Below are positions 52,360-63,900 of a DNA stretch of 64,000 nt, one piece after another (position 1 is the first letter of the stretch; every line of letters starts with the position of its first letter). Position numbers and translations under genes: made by a program. The notes below the pieces were generated by a model that searched no databases, had not been told where the DNA came from, and was given only the letters and a program-made list of their open reading frames with translations. The DNA is from Spodoptera frugiperda (taxonomy: Eukaryota; Arthropoda; Insecta; Lepidoptera; Noctuidae), in assembly GCF_023101765.2 (NCBI RefSeq), contig NC_064236.1, positions 18,998,993 through 19,062,992 on the forward strand, written 5' to 3'.

Positions 52360-52637
52360 TTTGCGGTACGACTGTTGTGGTTTCTCAAAACAAAAACACT
52401 ACAAGAAGCCTCGCTTTTGGCCACTTTTTGACTTTTGTCAGCGTGACGTTTCATTTGACATGGCCGCCATTGGACAATATGGCCGACCGACTGTTATTTC
52501 GTTCGGATACGCTTCCGAATTCAGTTTTTTTAGAATAGCGCAGCAATGTATGAATAACGTAGGTATCTTCGGCTTTTTTACTGTACTTATATTGGTGAAT
52601 TGGATGAGTAGTTTGATATAAATCATAAAGAACATCA

Positions 52638-53050
52638 TATACAATGTGATAGGGGTGGGACTTCTAACCCGTTAAGGCTGAGTACTACATCTAATTTTAA
52701 CGACAAAAAAAATAATATGGGGTGTTGAACCCCTAATTGAAAATATTGAAAAATTGTGATTTTTTCGGTAAAAATAATTCACAAATGATTTTTTTTCTCA
52801 CCAAAACATTATCAAACATATGAAAAAAGTAATGAATTAGTTAGCCAAGGTTATAAGCTACCGTTTGTCGTTTTTTTTTTGTTTCTACGACGCATACAAC
52901 CTTTGATATCAAAAAAAGTAAAAAAAATATTATAATACCCATAATTTTTAGAGGGATTCGACCCCTTCGACCCCCGACTTTTGTCGATAAAATTAGATGT
53001 AGAACTCAGCCTTAACGGGTTAGAAGTTTCACCCCTATCACATTGTATAT
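52638..53050. repeat. MITE with about 68-bp TIRs
   Basis: 'atacaatgtgataggggtgg', 'aacccgttaaggctgag' and 'acatctaattttaacgacaa' on the left pair with the reverse-complementary right end (52977-53050). The 270-bp interior is AT-rich and non-coding. It lies just upstream of the HTH gene's start, between it and the first channel-like gene. Confidence 0.85.
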
Positions 53051-53215
53051 TACGGACTACACAATACTTTTAACTGTTGCCAAGAGATGGCGCGGATGGT
53101 GTAGTCGAATAAATGGCGCGTGTGGATCATTTTAATTATTAAGAACTAACTTCTGCAAGTGTGACTCCCATCTTCCTATGGGGAAAAAGTTGCCTGAAAT
53201 TTAGTATCCTAAAAT

Positions 53216-53248
53216 TTACCCCTGTTCCTCATTAGGAACAGGGGTAAA
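53216..53248. repeat. Perfect small hairpin
   Basis: 'ttacccctgttcct' and 'aggaacaggggtaa' pair exactly around 'cat t'. Isolated, with no T-run following; role unknown. Confidence 0.7.
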
Positions 53249-53934
53249 TGCCATTGGCACTAATAACATAGTACGTTGTTGGTAAAAAATCGACGCATTA
53301 ATACCTCCCTCCCGTCGTCAAATAATTTGTTGTAAAGTGGAGTCTAAGTTACTTCTGTATGAACTAAACAATACCCACTTTGGCCCACTTTCATATAAAA
53401 TTGGTTTTGTTAAATTTACCATTTATCCTAAGTAGATAAGTTTCATTTTAACTGTACCTGTTTGTGTCCACTTTATTTTTCCTGTATTTGCAAAATCAAT
53501 CAACAGATGGCGCTCGCAGTTACTACGGTTTCGGTGAACGGTTTGTTTTAGAAGTTTTAATTTTGTCTTAGTTTTCAGAGAAACTGTAATACTAAACCAC
53601 TGGCCTCCATTACCCTACTCTACCTCTGATAGCTATTGACTCCGAAAGCTACTGATAGAGACACTATTAGAACATAAATACTCTCTCTAATACTCTCGGA
53701 TAAATACTCTTTAACGACTTCAATAATATATCCATAAATTCTGTCAATACTCTGCTCTTTGGACATCCCTTAATTCTTCCTATTTTTGAACGTCATTGCT
53801 TGTTAATAAATATCTCGTATCGAGATATTCAAAGGAATATTCAAAGTAGATAAAGGGGGAAGATATATTACGTGGTAGAATTTACTTGAATATATCTTTG
53901 TGATTTTTTGAATAATTAAGCCTACGTTAAAATC

Positions 53935-54194
53935 ATGTTTCAACTTCATGAACGTTTGAATTCATATCATTACCATAAGTGCATAATTTTACCAGAGAAG
54001 GATGTCCTGGATGTTGATATCGCCGGGAAGGGGCGGATCTCGGACTTCAGACGATGGTGGAACGATCTCTTTCTACTTTCGTACGAGTGCGACAAATACA
54101 GGGGGTTCTACTCTAGTTCCAACGCACTGAGAATGGAAAGATACAGACAGTTTCGGAAGCACAAGAACTGCATACATCCTCTGAGTAAATTCAG
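53935..54194 (+). CDS. HCN-like A, exon 1 (start; ends phase 2)
   Basis: ATG at 53935 (MFQLHERLNSYHYHK), then PEKDVLDVDIAGKGR, RWWNDLFLLSY, CIHPLSKF. Donor gtaacg. Same length (260 nt) as exon 1 of the paralogue. Confidence 0.85.
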
Positions 54195-56949
54195 GTAACG
54201 GAGACTCTGTAAGTTATTATAGGTTTACTTATTTCTCAATAACTACAGAAATTAATGCAAGTGACGAACTATTTCAGGTTCTTCTGGGATTTCTTAATAC
54301 TATACGTCTTCGTAACCAACAAATTCATTAAACGATTAACCTCCAATTTCCTCTACGACCAGTTGCCAATGCAATTATTCTTACTTGGCGCATTTTTGGA
54401 ATTGATTGTCTTCGCGGGCTTGTACGTGGACATAGTTACTGGGTACATTGACATGGATAGTAAAAGAGTCATCTTAAGCAGGAAAAAAGCGGTCCTAAAC
54501 TTCTGTAAAAAGAAATTATTTCTCCACGTTGCGTCAGCATTTCCTTTGCACTGGTTTATGTTTCTTAGATATGGAGGTAACGTGAACTGTGGTTTGTGTA
54601 AGTGTAACAAGTTCATCTGTGCTCTCAAGATCGTCGACATCTTCAGCCTATTCCGAGTGATCGAGACCTCCACATGCTGGAGCCGCAGGAGGTACCCTAA
54701 AATCAAGGAAAGTCTCTGCAAATTTCTGAGGATCGGAACTGTTACATTCGTAACTCTGATACAGTTGACTGAACTGAGCGATGTCTTCTCTTTATTGATG
54801 TTTTTCAATAATGATTATGTGGATGACGAATCCATATTGAGCTTTAGAGCGGGATTAAAGTATGGGTGGTACAACGTAGGAAATTTTTTGTTCTTTATGT
54901 TTGATATCGGCAAAATGCTGAAGCCGTTAACTCGAATAACGCAGATCAACGCAACTGTGGAGCGCTTCGTTTTAGATAAATTATTCTCATTTTTTAGTTT
55001 CCTTTTGACGTATGTTTTCTACGCTTGGGCTATGGTGGAGTGCTTCTCTTTCCTTACCCTCGTGATATCTGCAGAAAGCCAAAGAATGGTTTCGAAGCGG
55101 AAGACTATGAATGCGTTACAAAGTCTTCAAGTGTCTGATACGTTGAGTATGAAAGTTTCTGATTACTTTAAATACAAATCGTCAGCGCTGAGATTGACTG
55201 AAGCTCGAAATGGACTTTATGTAGTTCTGCCACAAATGTTGAAGAACGAAATAAACTTGAATTGTTACTTTAATATTATACTGCGGATTCCATTGTTTGC
55301 TCAGTGGCCGATACCGGTACTGGAACAACTAACTATTATGCTGAAGAGGAAAGAGTATATGGTTAACGATATGGTGACTGTAGTAAGTATCCATTTTTAC
55401 AGATGGGGATTATATTAAGTAAATAGAATGCCGCAACTTAAATATATTTCATACGAAAGGTTCATAAAAACTATCATGATTTCTATTTAGAGATTTGGGG
55501 ATTAAATATTCAGTGAGGTGTTCAGACTTAGCTTACATTTAATCTTATAATTTCTTAAATGGGCCAAACTGATCCTGTATTTTTGTTCTTCTTACCCGGC
55601 TTGCAGGCTAAAGCGTCAGGAGAGGGTCTGATGATAGTCCACGACGGAGTGCTGGCTGTCTACTCAAACTACAATAGGGAGCTAGGGCATCTGATCGACG
55701 GAGACTACTTCGGAGCCTTGTCACTAGTCACCGACAAAGAAGTTTACATGACTTATGTGGTTGCTGTGACGAATTCTACTGTAAGACTTTAGTTTTTGCT
55801 AACATTTTGTTACATCATTAACCGGTCGTGAAATAGTTCTCTAGTCACTACGCTCGGTTTTAAAAGGGGCAGGTTTATCAGAGAGCGCTGTTGTCCATTT
55901 TCCATTATTCTAAATATGCAGTCCCCTGCCCCTGTGTGTCTCTTGGCTCTTAAGACTGTACGGGCACAGTAGGGGTGGTGGGTGACAAAATATATTCTCT
56001 ACTCTGCTGTCATTATACGACGAAATTAGTACTATAACCAGTCATCGGGGAGACTTCCCACTCGATAGATCATATTCATATTCATTTATTTGCTTTCCAC
56101 AATGTATGTACATAGATGTTCTTCAAAGGCAAAAGTAACAATTATGGGCCCAGTTTGGGCAAAGCAATTTTAAAGATCTAAAAATACAGGCTAATATTAT
56201 ATTATAACATTTTTTAAACATTTATGTTTATATTAGTTTGGAAATGCTTAAAAATTTATAATTATAGGTCTTAAAATATACTCTGTATATTTAGTTTAGG
56301 CGTTTTTGCCATACCTATTATTGGAAGCAAGTATAACAGCTCACGCATAGGACCCATTTAGTATTTAAGTTTTAAGTAAAATTTCCGTGGTGCTTGGTGA
56401 CTGGGCTTCTCCCAGTTGTGCAGTCTCTTTTGTGCCTTAAGGCTTAAGTCATTCTATCTTCTGCATTTAATTCACCGAGGGAAGTGGAAACTATCATTTT
56501 CTTTTTCTTCTCCTCTAATAATATCTTCTGATTTATTTCGTTGCGGGATCCAAGACAGTCATTCATTTCCCTGGGACGCGCCGGACTTCAGTGTTCCGGT
56601 GTTTTCATGTTTGTATCTACTGTAGATCCTGGCTTACAGGAGTTGCAGCGGTATGGGAGGTTGTGGCGGGCTTGTCCCATTAAAAAAAATACTCTGTATA
56701 TCGATCATCGACATAGCTAGAGTCGCGACTTGTCTATATATATGGAGGACTAAGGGAGGCCTTTGTTCAGTAGTGGGTGTCTTTTATGATGATGAGCAAG
56801 TCATTATGTCATTTTGTTGTTTGTAGATTCTATTTTTGGGTAAGATGGAATTCAGAATGTACATGAAGAATCATCCACAACTGTTTTATGGTTTCGAGCT
56901 GGATTTGAAGCAGAAGTATAGAGATCGCGCTCGTAATAAAGAAATATGA
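53935..56949 (+). CDS. HCN-channel-like protein A, four exons (553 aa), pore and cNBD motifs lost
   Basis: Exons 53935-54194, 54278-55382, 55607-55780 and 56827-56949 join in frame (phases 2, 0, 0) to an uninterrupted 553-residue protein. HCN-family marks: N-terminal CIHPLSKFRFFWDFL (the HCN 'HP.S.FRFYWD' lead into S1), DIVTGYIDMDSKRVIL (S2-S3), and VASAFPLHWFMFL (S3). The C-linker has NEINLNCYFNIILRIPLFAQ, and the cNBD has GLMIVHDGVLAVYS and LIDGDYFGALSLV. Differences from true HCN: the S4 region (NKFICALKIVDIFSLFRV) lacks the regular Arg/Lys spacing. Where CIGYG should be, the sequence reads NFLFFMFDIG. The cNBD cassette is FGALSLV without the Glu or the phosphate-binding Arg. I infer a membrane protein that is not a normal K+/Na+ cyclic-nucleotide-gated channel. 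AATAAA near 57299. Confidence 0.85.
54278..55382 (+). CDS. HCN-like A, exon 2 (S1-S6 and C-linker)
   Basis: Acceptor ctatttcag. The split codon completes Arg before FFWDFLILYVFV. Carries the transmembrane part and most of the C-linker; ends KRKEYMVNDMVTV before gtaagt. Confidence 0.88.
55607..55780 (+). CDS. HCN-like A, exon 3 (cNBD)
   Basis: Acceptor ggcttgcag, donor gtaaga, 58 codons. Reads AKASGEGLMIVHDG to VVAVTNST. Same length as the paralogue's exon 3. Confidence 0.85.
56080..56700. repeat. Dispersed repeat in intron 3 of HCN-like A
   Basis: Starts with a LINE-tail-like '(catatt)n catttatttgctttcca' and 'caaaggcaaaagtaacaatt'. The remainder has 'gtgccttaaggcttaagtca' and a GC-richer patch at 56545-56660. 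No exon. Confidence 0.35.
56715..56800 (+). repeat. RTE-type LINE 3' tail in intron 3 of HCN-like A
   Basis: 'gaggcctttgttcagtagtg' then 'gtgtcttttatgatgatgag' is the usual RTE 3' ending and corresponds to the 3' end of the LINE at 47186. Confidence 0.6.
56827..56949 (+). CDS. HCN-like A, exon 4 with stop
   Basis: Acceptor tgtttgtag. Reads ILFLGKMEFRMYMKNHPQLF to ARNKEI, TGA. Aligns with ILILEKIAFRQLMRKHVKYF of the paralogue. Confidence 0.8.
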   Translation: MLFLGKMEFRMYMKNHPQLFYGFELDLKQKYRDRARNKEI

Positions 56950-57414
56950 ATGTAAATTGTAATATATTTAATGTTCACTTTAGAAGAACTACGGCCAGTT
57001 TTTACTTTCATGTAACACGGGAAACTGGTACTTATAATTTCACTTAATTACTTATACGATTTAGCAAACGAAATGCTTTTTTAAGCGTTTCAAAGAATGT
57101 GATGTTTAAAAAAAAAAACAGCTAGAATGCACATAATTATTTAATTATAGATAATATATGAGCGAACTACAAAGGTAGTCGTGGCAGCGCTGTTATCGTT
57201 TTTTGCAACAAAGATTAGAATTTTATTAGCAAAAAGCCAGAGCTTTTAATAATTTTTATGTCGCTTTTGTAACTATAAGATGTAAAAGATTCCTATTTTA
57301 ATAAACAGATAATAGTAAAAGTAGTGTCTTTATATTTTTATCTGTGAAAGAACCTTACTTCGGCAAGAATGGGCCGGTCCAACGAAATGATACCACGGTT
57401 TCATTCTATATGAG

Positions 57415-57690
57415 TGAGGTTATTGTCTCCAAGGGCTATAAGAGCAAGGGTAGCGACCAGAACCAGACCAGTGCAAGCGGGGCCTCAAAGACCTATCAGA
57501 CCACCACAGATGGGGCCCAGTAGGGCTGATGCCTAATCCGGAGCTGCGGACTACCTAGCGAGTTTACCGGGGCTCCGGCTCGAAAAGCAGGAGTAGGAAC
57601 GGGGTGGTTTTTAGTCAGTAAGCCTGATACTCTCTGTCGCGTCTTCCTGGCGAGAGAAGTCATTGGATGATTTTCCCCCTTAAAAAAAGC
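57415..57690 (-). repeat. Interspersed repeat, family M2, copy 3
   Basis: Reverse orientation of 19350-19660: 'gatggggcccagtagggctg', 'ttaccggggctccgg', 'gtaggaacggggtggttttt'. Lies between the two convergent channel-like genes. Confidence 0.65.
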
Positions 57691-57956
57691 GACATCTTGT
57701 GAACATAAATACGTTTGCCCCATTACGTTGCTGGTTTTTAAAAGCGCAAAACGCATTTATGACTCTTCTGGTGATTGATGATCTGTTTGCGTTGCCGCCC
57801 TTTGCCATAAAAACCTTTGTGGTACCTATTGCAAAAAGGGTGTTATAAAAGGAAAATAATGCTACGCTAATAATGTATGTATATTTTTATTTACGAAAAA
57901 CAAACCAACACAGCTTTGCAAACTAATTGCAACTTAGTTTTCTTCAGTAGCTTTCT

Positions 57957-58074
57957 AACTACCGTACTCAAGAGACATGATGATTACTCAAACTATTCCT
58001 TAGTATCGATATTGTTTCGAAATCAATTTCTAAGGAATGGGTTAAGTAACCATTAAATGACTGTGTACGACAGT
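57957..58074. repeat. M1 foldback MITE, copy
   Basis: 'aactaccgtactcaagagac' ... 'aaccattaaatgactg' 'tgtacgacagt', with inverted ends as at 14015 and 43230. Confidence 0.65.
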
Positions 58075-58244
58075 AAATATTAATGTTAGTAAACTTAAAA
58101 CTAATCATAAAATACATTTTTAAATTAACTTAAACAACATGTTCTTTCTTACTTTCAAAACATAGAGAGGTACATTGACGAACGTACGAACCTTTGTACC
58201 AAACGTAGTCTTAAAAATAAATAGACCAGATACAACAGTGCAGC

Positions 58245-58442
58245 CTATCCTGATCCTGAGTAGGGAAGTTCATATTCGACTAGAGGCTGCTGCCCCAGGG
58301 CTGACCTCTCATATCGATCGCTTCTGTTGAAGTTTTCTGTTATTGTTACATACTGGTCCACAATCTGAGTTTTTATATGCTGAAAATACTTCACATGCTT
58401 CCTCATCAGCTGCCGAAAAGCTATTTTCTCAAGAATCAGTAT
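58245..58442 (-). CDS. HCN-like B, exon 4 with stop
   Basis: Acceptor atattctag. Reads ILILEKIAFRQLMRKHVKYF, IVDQYVTITENFN, YELPYSGSG, TAG at 58247-58245. Found by matching A's exon 4. Confidence 0.78.
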   Translation of the reverse strand: MLILEKIAFRQLMRKHVKYFQHIKTQIVDQYVTITENFNRSDRYERSALGQQPLVEYELPYSGSG

Positions 58443-60988
58443 CTAGAATATTGAAATGTTATGTATTACGTTTAAATGTAGCAGACGGCAACGATGTACG
58501 TTACTGCCTCATACGGGCATTATACATAACTGACCCATATTATTCATCAAGTATAAGGCATTACGTGGCTTAATTAATGTGCACTTCTGCCTACTGGGAT
58601 TTTTATCCCCGAAAGGGGCGTGACGATGCTGAATGGAAAATAAACTTTTTCTTTATCGTCACGCCTTTTTATCCCCGGAGGGGTAGGCAGAGGTGCATTA
58701 TGGCACGTAATGCCACTGTACAATGTACACCCACTTTTCACAATTTACGTTGTAAGCCCCATGTAATAGGTGGTGAGCCTATTGCCATGCCTATTGCCAT
58801 ATACCGGGCACATTTCCAGACTACCTGCTACTACTGAGAAATTTTCGAAAAACCGAATAAAGCCAGCCTAGCAATCGAAGCCGAGATCCCTTGCCCGGTA
58901 GTCGCGCTTGCAACCACTTGGCCGACGAGGCAGTGGAAAATAAACTATAGAAGGTATGCTTCAAACTTACTGAGCAGGCACTGATAGAGACCACGAAAGA
59001 CATGCAGCGTTCGTTGATGGTGACCAGCGACAGTGCTGCGAAGTAGTCTCCATCGATGAGATGCCCCTCTTCTTTCTCCTCGAGGGAGTACACCGCCAGC
59101 TCCCCACTTTCCACAATCATCATCCCCTCGGCTGGGATCCACGCCTGAATATAAGAAGAAGCTCTAACTCATCATTTCATTTTCATTTTAGCATTTCCAC
59201 GCTAACATCCACAATTTAACTTGCCAAGTTAAAATAATTAGACAACGCAAAGCAAAAATTACTCAACACAAGAAGCTGATTCGGAATGTACATTCTGTGG
59301 ACAGTGTAAAGTATCAAGTGTTGTTTAACTTCTATAAGAAGAGAGAGGGTCAAACACCAAAAATTCAAACTTTTCGAAGATTATACTCAACTACAACAAT
59401 AAAACTCACTTGTGTTACGATGGCGTTACTCATATATATTTCTTTCTTCAATAGCAATACTATCTCCTCTAACAGAGGCAGTGGCACTTGACTGAAATAA
59501 GGAATCTTCATCATATACTTCATGTAGGAGTTTAACTTAATCTCATTCTTCAGAATATTTGGCATTTTCAAATACAGCTTGTTTGTCTTTTCAATTATGT
59601 ACGGTCTTGTCGGTCCATACTTAAAGTACTGACCTAATCTGGAACTTAGTTCATTAGATATTTGGCCATTTGACATCATCGTCAGGGCGCCAGACCGTAT
59701 TTTCATGTGTAAGTCTTTCGGGTGAACTAGAGTATTAAACAAGGAGTAACATTCCTTGAAACTCCAATAATAAAATAACAATGCGAGAGCGTAAGCCAGC
59801 AATGCAATTATTTTATCCAAATAGTATACTTTCTCTCTGATGCCGACACTAAATAACTGCAACGACTTGAAAATCCTATTAATCTCATAGCAAACGTAGA
59901 AGTAGTTAGTAGACAGTTTATTCGTAACGATACCATACTTGAAGCTGGTTCTGATCCCCAAAAACGAGGTCTCCTCTACATTGCCCGTGTAGAAAGCTAC
60001 GAGGAGAACGGCGACATCACTTATATCATAATACTGGCACATGGTCATCATACCAATCACTCCGATCCTCATGAACTTGAAGAGGTATTTATATTGAATT
60101 TTGCTCGCAGTATGAAGTTTTTCTGTCCAGAAAGCTGATGTTTCGTACACCCGGTAGAGACTGAATACACTAATGATCTTCAGAGCACACATGAACTTGT
60201 TAGCTTTACATAAGCCACATCTGATATTAGTTCCGTATTTGAGAAACATGAACCAATGCAGGGGTATGGCTGATGCGAAGTGCAAGAACATCTTGTGGGT
60301 GCAGAAGTGAAGGAATGAGTCGTATGTGTCTAAGACGACGCGCTTAGCTTCGTGGTTAATGTACCCAGTCCTCAGGCTTACGAATATGTCTATTATGATA
60401 ATTCCATCTAGAAAAGCTCCCAGGTAATAGGAGTATATCGACATGCTGTCGAATATAAACGAGGACAGGAATCTGAACAGTAGCTTGTTCACGATAAACA
60501 CTTGCAACATCAGAAAGTCCCAGAAGCTTCTGAAATTTAACAATGGCCGTTGGTTATTCTTTATTCTACTTCTTGTTTTTGGTATATAGGGCTGAAATAA
60601 GTGGGTTTCTGAATAAGTACATACATTCTAATATTCGCATATTATCTTTTATTCTAATTTCTCAGTTGGAACTTGGAATAAAGTTATTTTTTGTTTGAAT
60701 TTTTAGTAAAAAACAAGAATCTAGGTACCTGAACTTGCTCATTGGATGGATACGATTCCTGTATTTGCGGTACTGTCTGAATCTTTCCACTCTGATAGCG
60801 TGGGAGCTGGCATAGAATCCTCTACATTTTCCTGAAGTGTAAGAAAGGAGGAACAGGTCGTGCCACCAGCGCTGGAGGCGGGCCACACAGCCGGTCCCTA
60901 CAATGTCCACCTCCAGTACATCCTTCTCAGGGATGATGACGCAAGTGTGTTGAAAATACGAATTGTAATAATCACCGTGTTCGTGCAT
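58245..60988 (-). CDS. HCN-channel-like protein B, four exons (583 aa), paralogue of A
   Basis: Exons 60988-60729, 60529-59410, 59144-58971 and 58442-58245 join in frame with the same phases as gene A; exons 1 and 3 have identical lengths (260 and 174 nt). Landmarks: PEKDVLEVDIVGTG, RIHPMSKFRSFWDFLML, SLRTGYINHEAKRVVL, FASAIPLHWFMFL, then a C-linker with KNEIKLNSYMKYMMKIPYFS and a cNBD with GMMIVESGELAVYS and LIDGDYFAALSLV. As in A, S4 (NKFMCALKIISVFSLYRV) is nearly uncharged, no GYG filter is found before S6, and the cassette is FAALSLV with neither the Glu nor the phosphate-binding Arg. The last exon extends further than in A, to YELPYSGSG and TAG. Tail to tail with A, 1.3 kb apart. Membrane protein; normal channel function is doubtful (inference). 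Confidence 0.85.
58573..58940. repeat. Two SINE copies tail to tail in intron 3 of HCN-like B
   Basis: A plus-strand SINE tail (58573-58625: 'gtgcacttctgcctactggg', 'ccccgaaaggggcgtgacg') faces a minus-strand, near-complete SINE (58935 down to 58655) with a tRNA-like head. Together their tails form an inverted pair ('gaaaggggcgtgacg' / 'cgtcacgcctttttatcccc'). Confidence 0.7.
58971..59144 (-). CDS. HCN-like B, exon 3 (cNBD)
   Basis: Acceptor atattcag, donor gtaagt. Reads AWIPAEGMMIVESGELAVYS to VVSISACS, 58 codons. Confidence 0.85.
59410..60529 (-). CDS. HCN-like B, exon 2 (S1-S6 and C-linker)
   Basis: Acceptor aatttcag; split Arg codon then SFWDFLMLQVFIVNK. Ends KEIYMSNAIVTQ before gtgagt. 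1120 nt against 1105 in A. Confidence 0.88.
60729..60988 (-). CDS. HCN-like B, exon 1 with start
   Basis: ATG at 60988 (MHEHGDYYNSYFQHT), donor gtacct after TTCAG. RWWHDLFLLSYTSGKCRGFY parallels RWWNDLFLLSY in A. Confidence 0.85.
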
Positions 60989-60999
60989 ATTTACAAAGA

Positions 61000-63900
61000 T
61001 GCTATGGTAAAATCCTGACTATTGTGTGTCATGAAATGTCAAGTCCCTTTGAATGTGGGTCATAGAGTATAGTCATTACACAGGCTATATTGGGTTGGTG
61101 GAGTATGCTCCATAGTTCTGAGTGTGAACTATATGCTGAGTCAAACATAAAAATTAAAAATAGTTTAATATTTGGCCCTGATGCAGAAAACATTACTTCT
61201 GGACACGGCGCATATTGTCCGGAAATTCCTCTCGCTTGAGCCCTGACCGCCGGTAGCTTGGATTTCTCACGTTACTGGTGGGCTAATGCATTTTATATTT
61301 TTTAATGTTTTTTTTTATAACAAAATATTTAGAAATATGTGTGTATAATATTATGTATCAAACAAGTATCACCATCATTATCAGCCGGAAGACGTCCACA
61401 GTTGACCAAATGCCTCCCCCTTAGTCCTCCACGTAGAACGACAAGCCGACACCTGCATCCACTGGCTGGTAAATAAAAAAAAATAAAGAAGGAACAGAAT
61501 CGTACAACACTCCAACGCTAAACACTTGCACAATAAAAATAATTTGTATAAGTACTAGGATTTACGATCACCCACACACACACAGACATCCATACATAAT
61601 ACATTGTGACAGGCCGACGTTGGTACGAGTACGAACAGAATCGTATTTTCATCTAATTTCACTATAATGCGCATTTGCAATGTAGAAATAGTCACCTGGT
61701 ATACGTGACTCCCTGTTTAATATGGCAATTGTACGTATTTACGTAATATAGTGTTACGGAACCATGTTCAAGGTACTGCGATTTTTGTGAGGAATAAAGA
61801 TCGACGGGTATGTGTTCGGCTTTAATGTTATTGTTAAGCTGAAGCGGAATCATAAGCGGTCGCGGATTTATAGATACAATTTTCTTACCTGCTGCTACTA
61901 CTGCCGAACCCGAGAAATTAAATATCATGAGGTGTTTGGAGGTGGAAACCTACATACATATATCTATGGGGAATAAATTAAAGAGCGTGACGTCATTTAT
62001 GTTTTTATTGTACTCATCTTAAGGTCTCACTTATTTCGTTTGAGAAGAATTTCAGACAAATGGGTATCCATGGGCGGCGGTGATCGCTTATTATCAGGTG
62101 ACCCGTCTGCTCGTTTGCCACCTAATATCCCATGGCCATGGTCTCGCTTTGTATTTATTTATCTTATAAAAGTTTGCCTTAGTGTAGCTATAAATCTGAA
62201 CTCGCCAAACTGTTACGTTTGATTCCGAGAGGCGTTCATTACATAATTTTATTACATTAATTATAAAACAATTTGGCACAATGCAATCCAAATTATGCTT
62301 ACCATACTTAAATCCAAGCAATACTTAAATCTAATTAGTGCTGATTAGTGCTTTTTGGTATGCGGTGTTTACCTTTAGATAAGTAATGTTTGCATTGTAC
62401 CTTATAGATTAATTACTGTTATTGCATGCTTTGATGTACAACATTGTTGGTAGACCTAAGATATAAATAAAAAAACATAAAAAATTACAGATTATGCATA
62501 ACCTGAGAGAGCCGTTTGTGGTTATTTACTTTACATGGCTCTACTCGTCGCTCTCGTGTCTCAGGCCGCACCCGAACATATCAGAAGAAATTACCTTCAC
62601 CAGCCCACATCATAGCGTTGCGGCCCCTTGATCTCATTATATCACTCGTACCATCATATCTGCTTGACAGCTGTTTTACGGAAACGTAGCCATAACTACT
62701 TTTTGGGAAAAACAGGTTCATTTGCAATCACTTACATTGTAAATTAGACCTTATTGTCAGGAAGTAAGTGTTGTTTTGTTAGTGTTGGAAAGCTTGCTTC
62801 GTTTAGTATGCTGGGTTTGTCACCTATGGGTCGATTTTGCAAACCGAAATTTATGTATTTTCACTAAAATAACGTGCAACAGCTTTTGGGTTTACCTGAA
62901 TAACTAAGTTTTTAGAAATCAGTGTGTCATGATTTTTAAGATATTTCTATAATTTTAATAAAAATAAGAATAGTAATTTGATCTATTCACACGTTTATTA
63001 AACTAAAATAATGTGTACTAGTATGTCTACTCGGCTATCGACACCATGGAGTCGCACGCCGACCTCTCTAGTCACGTGACGTGGTGGGGAGAGGACGGTG
63101 AGCCGGGCTTACCGGTGCGATGCCTACGGTGGTTGTTGTTGTTGAGACGTCGAGGAGTTAAGATGTTACTGTGTTAAACTTTATTGTCGAATTATAATTA
63201 TATGAATTAATGTATGTCGAGTGATTTACCGAATATAGAGAACGTTAAATTGTGAGTTGCTGTTTCATTTTATTTCAGAAGTGGGATAGACCAGATTAAA
63301 AGGTATGTTTGAACAAATATTTCAACATTTAAGTATCGAGAAAATTTGTTTGTTACATAATATATCGTTAATTTATAACTATTCATATTTAATACTGCCA
63401 ACGGACAAATAATCTCGATATAACCTACAACATTTTTGGTTATGAGAATCTATTCTCTGAACAAGTCGTTAGTTGAAAGTGTGTATGTTGGATGTTCGAC
63501 CGTACATAATTTATGGTAATTTTCACTAGAAAATAGGTGTGATATGAGTAAAGTTGTCTGATATTTAGTAGGTTTGTTTTTTTTCCGTATAGTAGGTATC
63601 ATAAAAAAATAAAAATTAATTTAAATTAGATTTAGTGGCTGATCCTCATAGCTCGATTAGATATTCAAGATTAGATTTTTGTCTACTAGAGAATTATAAT
63701 TTTCCGGTATACAGCTTCGTTTTATTATTTCTCCGCCAATCGTGAAAATGCGAGAAGTCGGGTAGTGGTTTTTGCGGAAAAGATCATAAAATTGTTTTCG
63801 ACTACCCTATGTTGACGTGTTATGCTTTCGACTACCCTAATTACAGTCATAACTAAAGAACAATACTACGTACGAAATAGTGCGAAATAGGTCATGGTCA

